A stretch of DNA of 15,347 bases from NCBI GenBank assembly GCA_023390775.1, contig JAEWCF010000085.1:1-15347 (forward strand), given 5' to 3'. Below are positions 1-5,319 of this stretch, one piece after another (the stretch's first letter is position 1; each line of letters starts with the position of its first letter). Source of the stretch: Bacteroidota bacterium (lineage in GTDB: Bacteria > Bacteroidota > Bacteroidia > Flavobacteriales > Flavobacteriaceae). The position numbers were made by a program, and so were the translations under genes. The notes under the pieces were generated by a model. The model did not search any database. It was given only the letters and a program-made list of their open reading frames with translations, and was not told where the DNA came from.

Positions 1-28
1 TCCAATCCAGTCGAGGTCACTTAAGAAT

Positions 29-56
29 AAACCCGTGCGACAGCGCGGGTTTTTTT
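29..56 (+). terminator. Intrinsic terminator, repeat copy 1
   Basis: Ten-base-pair stem with arms AAACCCGTGC and GCGCGGGTTT, one G-T wobble, tetraloop GACA, followed by a run of seven T. The same hairpin recurs in the next two units. Confidence 0.8.
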
Positions 57-112
57 GCGCTCGTTTGTGTGCCGAAGCGGCCGCTTCAGGCAAGCAAAGG
101 AGTGCAAAAAAA
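51..112 (+). other. Long hairpin, repeat copy 1
   Basis: The outer arms TTTTTTGCGCTC (51-62) and GAGTGCAAAAAA (100-111) pair with one G-T wobble. Inside them, GCC/GGC and a perfect 14-bp palindrome (74-87) form the tip. The left arm starts inside the T-run of the preceding terminator, so the two structures compete for those bases. Confidence 0.65.
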
Positions 113-196
113 CGGCCGCTCGCCGGAGCGGTGTTTCCATTTAGACTACGGAGCTCATTCTGGATATGCAATCCAGTCGAGGTCACTTAAGAATGG

Positions 197-224
197 AAAC
201 CCGTGCGACAGCGCGGGTTTTTTT
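197..224 (+). terminator. Intrinsic terminator, repeat copy 2
   Basis: Same stem and GACA loop as copy 1 (arms 197-206 and 211-220) with a seven-T tail. The upstream flank differs here: TGGAAAC (194-200) is complementary to GTTTCCA (132-138) earlier in the unit. Confidence 0.8.
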
Positions 225-278
225 GTGCCTAATTGCGCGCCAAAGCGACAGCTTTAGGCAAAGCAAGAAGGCACAAAA
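221..278 (+). other. Long hairpin, repeat copy 2
   Basis: Outer arms TTTTGTGCCT (221-230) and AGGCACAAAA (269-278) pair perfectly although both differ from copies 1 and 3. The inner arms AAAGC (242-246) and GCTTT (251-255) replace GAAGC/GCTTC of the other copies, keeping the pair. The tip loop is GACA. Confidence 0.7.
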
Positions 279-361
279 TTAACCGCTCGCCAGAGCGGTG
301 TTTCCATTTAGACTACGGAGCTCATTCTGGATATCCAATCCAGTCGAGGTCACTTAAGAAT

Positions 362-389
362 AAACCCGTGCGACAGCGCGGGTTTTTTT
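362..389 (+). terminator. Intrinsic terminator, repeat copy 3
   Basis: Arms 362-371 and 376-385 with loop GACA (372-375), identical to copy 1, followed by a seven-T tail. It is the last terminator of the array. Confidence 0.8.
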
Positions 390-443
390 GCGCTCGTTTG
401 CGCGCCGAAGCGACAGCTTCAGGCAAAGCAAAGAGCGCAAAAA
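385..443 (+). other. Long hairpin, repeat copy 3
   Basis: Outer arms TTTTTGCGCTC (385-395) and GAGCGCAAAAA (433-443) pair perfectly. Inner arms GAAGC (407-411) and GCTTC (416-420) enclose GACA. Middle segments TTTGC/GCAAA and GCC/GGC also pair around a small internal loop. Confidence 0.7.
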
Positions 444-676
444 TAACGGTCGCTCGCCGGAGCGGGCTTTCCATGGTGCCAACTCTGGATATTCAATCCG
501 TCGAGGTCAGGATTTTAGTTTCAACCAATTGAAATCTGCGGGGCCACAATTGAGTGAGTTTCGCATTTAACAAGTGTACCATTCCAATTAACCCAAAATT
601 AATAAGGTATCCCAAGCGGGCGTTAAATCTGTTTCAAAAAGTCGGCAAAATAGCTGCTGCCAATCCGCCTCATGTT

Positions 677-684
677 TAAATTTG
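677..684 (+). promoter_or_regulatory. Candidate -7 box (TAAATTTG) for the Thr-rich exported protein
   Basis: It matches the Bacteroidota consensus TAnnTTTG exactly and lies 26 bp before the ATG at 711, giving a leader of roughly 20 nt. No clear TTG -33 element is seen at the expected distance, so confidence is moderate. Between the repeat array and this box (518-676) I see only a small inverted repeat at 519-534 (TTTCAA/TTGAAA). Confidence 0.45.
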
Positions 685-710
685 AGTAAACAATTAAACG
701 ACAATCAATT

Positions 711-1052
711 ATGAAAAAGTACCTTTTCCTGTTGGGCGCGATGCTGGTGTTCTCGGTAACGTCGGCACAGACCCAGCGCACCACCGAAACCAAGCCGGTG
801 CAAAAAACCACGACCGTCAAGGCTGCTGACGGAACCATTGTGCAGCAAACCACTACTACGACAACGGTGGACGGGGTAGCCCCCGATCAAAGCCGTCAAA
901 ATACCAGCGATATCGTGACACCGGTGGGCGCCAAAGTCAACGCCACTGACGGCCAGACGGCTCCTACGGGCACCGGTGCAACTGACGTTAACGCGACCGG
1001 TACGAAAACTACGACAACTACTACGACCACGAAGACGACAGCACGACCGTAA
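711..1052 (+). CDS. Small Thr-rich exported protein, function unknown
   Basis: A 113-residue protein with a clear N-terminal signal peptide: a Lys pair, a hydrophobic core and a likely cut after VTSA (about residue 19). There is no lipobox Cys, so it is probably periplasmic or secreted. The mature part is low complexity, with Thr runs at about residues 46-51 and near the C terminus, and Gln, Ala, Asp and Gly between. It has no Cys and no recognisable domain. The Thr runs use mixed codons (ACT, ACG, ACA, ACC), so they are not simple DNA repeats. The start is the ATG after the candidate promoter at 677-684. The gene stands alone and ends at its own terminator. A disordered surface or matrix polypeptide is possible, but nothing in the sequence proves a role. 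Confidence 0.75.
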   Translation: MKKYLFLLGAMLVFSVTSAQTQRTTETKPVQKTTTVKAADGTIVQQTTTTTTVDGVAPDQSRQNTSDIVTPVGAKVNATDGQTAPTGTGATDVNATGTKTTTTTTTTKTTARP

Positions 1053-1080
1053 TGTAATTGGTTTTATTTTGTTTTGGTGG

Positions 1081-1117
1081 AAAGGTTTGGGAGGATTTTT
1101 TTCCCAAACCTTTTTTT
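1081..1117 (+). terminator. Terminator between converging genes
   Basis: Arms AAAGGTTTGGG (1081-1091) and CCCAAACCTTT (1103-1113), then a run of T to 1117. It serves the plus-strand Thr-rich gene. The TAA stop of the minus-strand acetyltransferase (1116-1118) lies inside the T-run. On the minus strand the tail is poor in T, so termination there is weaker. Confidence 0.75.
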
Positions 1118-1670
1118 AATTGTCCGATGCGAGCCGGGCATAAATGACGCTGTCCAGGAATTTGCCCTGATAATGGAGGTTTTCGCGCAAATGGGCTTCC
1201 TTTTTAAATCCGTTTTTCCTAAGGACGGCCTCCGAAGCGGTATTTTCGGGATCGATGATCGCCTCGATCGAGTTGAGTTTCATTCCTTTAAAACCATATT
1301 TCACGATCGCCGCGACCGCCTCCGTAGTGATTCCGCGGCCGGCAAACTCTTTCAAAACCATGTACCCGATTTCTCCGCGATAATCTTCGGGCTTGATCTG
1401 GTAAATCCCCATGAGCCCGACCATGCGGTCATCGCCCTTTAGCGTGACCGCCCAATTGATTCCCGCATTTTCGTCGATTTTGGCATTGATCAGCGAGAGG
1501 TGCGCCGCGGCATCGTCAAGATCTTTTGCAAGTGGCCGCGGTACGTATCGCATGAGTTCGGGATCCGAGCGCATGGCAAACATTTCCTTGACATCGGTAC
1601 TCGCGGGGCGCCGCAATAGTAACCTTTCGGTATGTAGGATCGGGAATGGGTCAAAATTGATCTGAAGCAT
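1116..1670 (-). CDS. GNAT acetyltransferase, RimJ/RimL type
   Basis: A 184-residue protein of the Acetyltransf_3 group, which transfers acetyl from acetyl-CoA to an amine: ribosomal protein N termini, other proteins or small molecules. The N terminus has the family's TERLLLR strand (residues 14-20). The acetyl-CoA pyrophosphate loop is seen as EFAGRGITTEA (108-118), and the usual PENTASEAVLRKNGF helix and strand follow at 141-155. Length is normal. I start at the ATG at 1670; a TTG two codons upstream is in frame but less likely. It lies 73 bp downstream of the membrane-protein gene on the same strand, so it could be the third gene of that transcript, though no functional link is evident. The substrate cannot be told from sequence. 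Confidence 0.85.
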   Translation of the reverse strand: MLQINFDPFPILHTERLLLRRPASTDVKEMFAMRSDPELMRYVPRPLAKDLDDAAAHLSLINAKIDENAGINWAVTLKGDDRMVGLMGIYQIKPEDYRGEIGYMVLKEFAGRGITTEAVAAIVKYGFKGMKLNSIEAIIDPENTASEAVLRKNGFKKEAHLRENLHYQGKFLDSVIYARLASDN

Positions 1671-1743
1671 CGACAAAAACGGTTTGGAATGACGTAAAGA
1701 TATTCCAATTTCCCATTAACCCATGCTTTTGCCATCCATTTGG

Positions 1744-2091
1744 CTACCGGCCAAAGGCGAAGGCAAGCAATAAAATGTAACCCGTCACCGCAACCACCCC
1801 ATGCGCAACAGCCAGCCATTTAGGTGGCCTGGCCTTCGTCAGGTCTTTGTACAGCAACAGCAATCCGCCCATCGCTGCCATGATCAATACGATCATGCTC
1901 TCCACAGGCCCGGCCTCATTGGTTGCGACGTAATAGATGAGCAGTGCCAGGCCGATCACGGCCATCAGCCCGTGGATCATGGAAAGTCCTTTGGGCGTCT
2001 GTTTGCCGCGCAGGACAAGGGAAAGCAGGTACATGCCGCCGAGCGCCGCAAGCCCGAATATCGTGACGATGATGTAGATCGTTTCCATCAT
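1744..2091 (-). CDS. Four-helix membrane protein with internal duplication
   Basis: A 115-residue hydrophobic protein with four predicted helices (about 4-26, 36-56, 64-82, 92-113). The second half repeats the first at a spacing of 57 residues: P33/P90, K34/K91, L36/L93, H40/H97, G41/G98, A44/A101, V45/V102, G47/G104. Lys and Arg cluster just before helices 2 and 4, which places H40 and H97 near the cytoplasmic face at similar depth. Its ATGATG start overlaps the TGA stop of the upstream Rieske-FAD gene, so translation is probably coupled. I do not recognise a named family. A haem- or quinone-linked membrane partner of the oxidoreductase is a reasonable inference from the His pair and the coupling, but a plain structural protein is also possible. 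Start could be either of the two ATGs. Confidence 0.8.
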   Translation of the reverse strand: MMETIYIIVTIFGLAALGGMYLLSLVLRGKQTPKGLSMIHGLMAVIGLALLIYYVATNEAGPVESMIVLIMAAMGGLLLLYKDLTKARPPKWLAVAHGVVAVTGYILLLAFAFGR

Positions 2092-3662
2092 TCCCGGATT
2101 TCGGATTCGTCATAATACGGAAGGTCACGATTGGCCGGCCCATTGAGGACTTTTCCCTCGTAGGAAAACCGGCTTCCATGGCACGGGCAATCCCAGGACT
2201 TTTCATCGGCATTCCACGAGACCGTGCATTTGAGATGGGTGCATTCGGCCGAGACGATGTTGAGCGAACCCTTTTCGTCCCTGTACACCCCGAATTTTTC
2301 CTCCAGCATTTCAACGATCCGCCCCTCGCCCGCCGCAACCGATTCCAGTTCCCTGGACGATTTGAAATTGGGTTGTTGCCTGAGGTAGCCCAACATGTCG
2401 TTGAACATGTGCTGGAAAGCGATCCCGCTTTCCGAAATCGTGAACCGCGAAGGGCTGTAGATTTTTGCAAAACGGTTTTCAACTCCGTTGATCAGGTCGG
2501 CGATCAGCATCCCGCCAAGGGTGCAGTGCGTCATCCCGTTGCCCGAATCGCCCGTGATGATATAAACATTGTCGTGGTCAAACGGGTTCCTCCCGATGTA
2601 GGCCACGCCATCCATCGGTTCCATCACCTGGCCCGACCACCTAAAGGCGATCTCGCCCGTCGGAAAGTGCTCTTTTGCCCAGGAAGCAAGCCGCGTGTAA
2701 CGTTCTTTCTCGGGAACATCGATGTCACTTGTATCGCCGGTGGGGTGATCCTCTCCGCCCACGATCAAAAGGTCATGCATTTGATCCATCGGCTGTACCC
2801 GTACATAATGATAAGGGGCGACATCGCGATCCATTTCATAATCGCCGGAATCCCACCAGAGCGCATAGGGAAGCTGGCCTTTTTCGATCCTGAAAGCCGT
2901 AACATAGGTGCGGTACGGAAACTGTTTGGTGGGCAGGATAAACCTGGAATTGACCGGTGCGTTGGTTGCCACAACCACGTTTTTGGCTTTGATCGAATGC
3001 CCGTTTGCCGTAATCCCTTCATGCGTGATTTCCGAGGCATGCGTTCCCGTAAATATCTTTCCGCCCATTTCCCGGATTTTTTCGGCAAGGCCCAGAATAT
3101 ATTTCATCGGGTGGAACTGAGCCTGGTTCCTGAAGACGAGCCCCTTCATATTCCCAATAATTCCGGGCATCGAATCCACCAACTCAACCTCGAGCCCGGC
3201 CTTTCGCGCTGCATCGCATTCCCGTTCGAGGACATCTTCCTTGTCCGACGGATGCCTGAAGAGATAGCCGTCGACCCGCGTGAAATCGCAATCGATGTTT
3301 TCGCGTTCCGAAGTCTGCCTTATGAATTCGATCGCCGCATTGTGGCTCTCGGCCAAAAGCGCCGCTTTTTCCTTTCCGAATGTTTTTTCGAGGTTGTAAT
3401 ACCGATCGTCCAGGGCGGCCGTGACATGAGCGGTGGTCCTGCCCGTTTCGCCGCTGCCCAGCAACCCGTCTTCCACCAGCACGACACTTCGACCGGAGCG
3501 CGCCAGGCAATAGGCCGTGGTGATCCCGCCCAATCCCCCGCCCACGATTACGGTGTCGGTTTCAAGATTTTCTTTTAAAGGTTCAAATTCCCTCGTCGGC
3601 ACCGAATCCACCCAGTAGGAATTATGGGTGCCGGCCGTGCGGTCCAAGTCGTTGTGATCCAT
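2088..3662 (-). CDS. FAD-dependent oxidoreductase with C-terminal Rieske [2Fe-2S] domain
   Basis: A 524-residue two-domain redox enzyme. The N-terminal DAO-type FAD domain has the dinucleotide motif GGGLGG (41-46) with E64 placed to bind ribose. A second FAD contact, TGDSGNGMTH, comes late in the domain. The C-terminal Rieske domain has ligands C474, H476, C492 and H495. It also has the two extra cysteines (C479, C494) that form a disulfide in high-potential Rieske proteins, and S497 after the second ligand box. The layout matches the B. subtilis YhfW-like family, whose substrate is not established. No signal peptide, so it is cytoplasmic. The ATG at 3662 gives the usual N terminus with an SYW motif before the FAD domain. 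Its stop overlaps the start of the membrane-protein gene, suggesting that electrons from the Rieske centre may go to a membrane partner (inference). Confidence 0.93.
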   Translation of the reverse strand: MDHNDLDRTAGTHNSYWVDSVPTREFEPLKENLETDTVIVGGGLGGITTAYCLARSGRSVVLVEDGLLGSGETGRTTAHVTAALDDRYYNLEKTFGKEKAALLAESHNAAIEFIRQTSERENIDCDFTRVDGYLFRHPSDKEDVLERECDAARKAGLEVELVDSMPGIIGNMKGLVFRNQAQFHPMKYILGLAEKIREMGGKIFTGTHASEITHEGITANGHSIKAKNVVVATNAPVNSRFILPTKQFPYRTYVTAFRIEKGQLPYALWWDSGDYEMDRDVAPYHYVRVQPMDQMHDLLIVGGEDHPTGDTSDIDVPEKERYTRLASWAKEHFPTGEIAFRWSGQVMEPMDGVAYIGRNPFDHDNVYIITGDSGNGMTHCTLGGMLIADLINGVENRFAKIYSPSRFTISESGIAFQHMFNDMLGYLRQQPNFKSSRELESVAAGEGRIVEMLEEKFGVYRDEKGSLNIVSAECTHLKCTVSWNADEKSWDCPCHGSRFSYEGKVLNGPANRDLPYYDESEIRE

Positions 3663-3739
3663 GTTTTAAGGAGTTGATTACTACTTAAATTTACACAATC
3701 GGACGCTTTTTTTCGGGCTTTTTAAGATAAGATTTGGAA

Positions 3740-4201
3740 TTACTCCAAATTGAGGCTGATGGGGTAATTATACAAACAGCGCACCGGCTTTCCGCCAATT
3801 TGCGCGGGCACCCAATTCTCCCTGAAGAGGTGAAGGACTCGCCCGGCTTCGGCCTGCATGTGCGCATACTGGGCCTGCTCGAATGCCTTTTGTTCCTCGG
3901 TCATGATCGACACCATATCGCCGGGGACAAGGTCCTTGACGCTGATGTAAAATGATTTGATGTCCGACATCGTGCCGTCTGTTTCCACAATGAAGCTCGT
4001 GAAGATCTTGACCTGCTTGTTGCGGATTTTCTCCGGATACGAGAAATGGTCCGATACGAATTTGGTCAAAGTGTACATCCCGTTTTTGAGATTGGGCTTG
4101 GAATCCACTTCAGTCGAACGGTACACTTTACTCTCGTCCGCGGCCTGGGCCAATACGGTCACGGAACACAAAAAAAAGATCACGGTGGCCAGTTTCTTCA
4201 T
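3740..4201 (-). CDS. Exported TonB C-terminal-domain protein
   Basis: A 153-residue protein. Residues 1-20 form a signal peptide (MKK, hydrophobic core, cut near AQA). The rest resembles the TonB C-terminal fold common in Bacteroidota: a YP motif (55-56), the strand FIVETDGTMSDIK (70-82) and the closing GGKPVRCLYNYPISLNL (136-152). Unlike a true TonB it has a cleavable signal rather than a retained anchor, no Pro-rich periplasm-spanning linker and no ExbB/ExbD genes beside it. It is thus probably a soluble periplasmic protein that borrows the fold, perhaps binding partner proteins, rather than an energy transducer. I start at the ATG at 4201, where the signal peptide begins; an upstream in-frame extension to 4255 would bury the signal and is unlikely. 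Confidence 0.75.
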   Translation of the reverse strand: MKKLATVIFFLCSVTVLAQAADESKVYRSTEVDSKPNLKNGMYTLTKFVSDHFSYPEKIRNKQVKIFTSFIVETDGTMSDIKSFYISVKDLVPGDMVSIMTEEQKAFEQAQYAHMQAEAGRVLHLFRENWVPAQIGGKPVRCLYNYPISLNLE

Positions 4202-4253
4202 GGAAAAGATAAATGCCGAAGATAGATAAATTATCCAAACCCCGGAAAAAGAC

Positions 4254-4280
4254 AAAAAAAAAGCCGCCCAAACGGACGGC
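4254..4280 (-). terminator. Intrinsic terminator after the DJ-1/PfpI gene
   Basis: Read on the minus strand: GCCGTCC, loop GTTT, GGGCGGC, then nine T. The stem is seven base pairs with one wobble. It sits just beyond the stop of the DJ-1/PfpI gene and before the TonB-C gene, so the latter likely has its own promoter. Confidence 0.8.
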
Positions 4281-4288
4281 CGGGTGTT

Positions 4289-4831
4289 TTACGCCCTTTC
4301 ATGTATGCCTTCCTTGATTTCCTCGACCATTTTCCGGTTGAAGGCATCAAGGTCCTTTGGCGAACGGCTGGTCACCAGGCCATTGTCCACCACCACTTCC
4401 CTGTCAACCCAATTGGCGCCGGCATTTTCAAGATCTTTCCGGATCGTGTGGTACGAGGTCATCTGCCGCATGGATACTACTCCCGCGTCGATCAGTGTCC
4501 ACGGCCCGTGGCAAATCGCGGCCACCGGTTTTTTTTCGTCAAAGAAATGTTTGACAAATTTTTGAACGCTCTCTTCGGTGCGCAGTTTATCCGGATTCAT
4601 AACGCCTCCTGGCAAAACGAGCGCATCGTAATCGGACGCGGAAACCTCGTCAAGTGTTTTGTCCACTTCGTATTTCGGGCCCCAATCCTCTCCGGCCCAA
4701 GACTTTATGGATCCGATCTTAAGGCTGATGATGTGCGCGGTCCAACCCTGTTCTTCCAGTGCTTTTTTGGGTGATTTCAATTCGCTTTCCTCGAATCCGT
4801 CGGTGGCGACGATGGCAATTTTCTTACTCAT
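4289..4831 (-). CDS. DJ-1/PfpI family protein (general stress protein 18-like)
   Basis: A 180-residue single-domain protein of the DJ-1/PfpI superfamily. The nucleophile elbow is AAICHGPW with C107 and H108, and E15 in DGFEESEL is placed to hydrogen-bond the cysteine. LVLPGG (71-76) is the typical strand before the oxyanion region. The family includes PfpI proteases, glyoxalase III-type deglycases and YraA/general stress protein 18; the sequence is closest in feel to the last, with a stress or carbonyl-damage role. Start at the ATG at 4831 (MSKKIAIV) agrees with the family. It is followed by a strong terminator, so it is probably a single-gene unit. The exact activity cannot be assigned; assignment to the superfamily is firm. 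Confidence 0.9.
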   Translation of the reverse strand: MSKKIAIVATDGFEESELKSPKKALEEQGWTAHIISLKIGSIKSWAGEDWGPKYEVDKTLDEVSASDYDALVLPGGVMNPDKLRTEESVQKFVKHFFDEKKPVAAICHGPWTLIDAGVVSMRQMTSYHTIRKDLENAGANWVDREVVVDNGLVTSRSPKDLDAFNRKMVEEIKEGIHERA

Positions 4832-4931
4832 GGCGATCGGTTTTAAAATTTATCCTGAATTTACCCATTTGTTTTTTCGGGCACTATTAAGAAAACCATA
4901 ATAATCGTTGTTAAATGCCCGTTGTCTACGG

Positions 4932-4985
4932 AACATTGGAGGCGTCGAACCCGCATTTATACGATTTTGCAGGAATTTACATATT
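4932..4985 (-). other. Possible tRNA-like 3' fragment
   Basis: Read on the minus strand, GCGGGTTCGACGCC (4941-4954) looks like a tRNA T-arm, and a CTGCAAA segment resembling a tRNA-Cys anticodon loop lies just upstream. The stems do not pair well, and no acceptor stem or 5' half is found. It may be a decayed fragment or chance. Confidence 0.2.
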
Positions 4986-5093
4986 TCCAAGCCGTTAATC
5001 TGATAAACCGCCTTTAAAAAAGTATAAGAAGGAACGATTATTGTCATCGTAACTTTAATTGTGAAAAGGAAATCAACCAAAAAAGACTGAGCC

Positions 5094-5255
5094 ATGGATA
5101 CCGAAGAATTCCTCATAAAAGCCGAAGAAATCGCAATGCTATATCCCGAGGACGAGCTCGCCGCGCGATTTTTGAAAAAGTGTACCGACACGGTGCAGGA
5201 TGAAGTGGAATGCATGCAGCTTGCCGGCCAGGTGCTGATGAAATTTGCGAGCTGA
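5094..5255 (+). CDS. Small acidic protein, 53 residues, function unknown
   Basis: An ORF starting ATGGATACC and ending TGA. The product is acidic and probably helical (EEFLIKAEEIAMLYPEDEL near the N terminus), with Cys at 30 and 40, no signal peptide and no membrane segment. Signs that it is real: codon use resembles its neighbours (G/C at third positions), the preceding 20-40 bp are A-rich as before other genes here, and a near-perfect terminator starts 20 bp after the stop. A possible -7 box TAACTTTA (5050-5057) is one mismatch from TAnnTTTG. I recognise no family. It could instead be a structured RNA ending at the same terminator, but the codon pattern favours protein. Confidence 0.6.
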   Translation: MDTEEFLIKAEEIAMLYPEDELAARFLKKCTDTVQDEVECMQLAGQVLMKFAS

Positions 5256-5274
5256 AGCTATCGCCAAAAACAAC

Positions 5275-5307
5275 AAGACAGACCAATAATTTGGTCTGTC
5301 TTTTTTT
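5275..5307 (+). terminator. Strong intrinsic terminator
   Basis: Twelve-base-pair perfect stem (5275-5286 and 5291-5302) with loop TAAT, followed by seven T. It ends the 53-residue ORF. It also lies just beyond the stop of clpB on the other strand, where the T-run is weaker. Confidence 0.9.
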
Positions 5308-5319
5308 ATGCCTGATCGC

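Larger units (their letters stand above)
1..517. repeat. Tandem array of ~167-bp non-coding structured units
   Basis: Four copies are visible: a partial one (1-115), two full ones (116-282 and 283-449) and a decayed one (450-517). The blocks at 127-193 and 294-360 differ at a single base (168/335). Each full unit has, in order, a hairpin with CCGCTC/GAGCGG arms (116-131, 283-298; remnant 450-465), a conserved linker, a hairpin with CTGGAT/ATCCAG arms (160-176, 327-343; decayed 485-500), an intrinsic terminator and a long hairpin. Copy spacing measured at ATCCAG is 166, 167 and 158 bp. The last copy lacks the terminator. Short open frames here merely repeat with the DNA unit and look non-coding. 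Function is unknown; repeated small RNAs or decayed RNA genes are possible. The array probably continues left of the window. Confidence 0.85.

Noticed and set aside
1..517. CRISPR array or canonical tRNA genes
   Set aside because: The units are about 167 bp and nearly identical throughout, with no short repeat/unique spacer pattern. No full cloverleaf with T33 and a GGTTCGA T-arm can be folded.
69..570. Three short overlapping open frames within the left repeats
   Set aside because: Their peptides repeat only because the DNA unit repeats; they run through terminators and hairpins and have no coding signature.
2178..3578. 466-codon plus-strand open frame opposite the Rieske-FAD gene
   Set aside because: It is the complement of a well-supported enzyme, has no recognisable domain and arises from the G/C-rich third positions of the true gene.
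3695..3735. T-rich stretch as terminator of the TonB-C gene
   Set aside because: No complementary arms are found that would make a stable hairpin on the minus strand.
4850..5215. 121-codon minus-strand frame between the DJ-1 gene and clpB
   Set aside because: It is Ser-rich without a domain, covers the better-supported 53-residue gene on the other strand and crosses the tRNA-like fragment.
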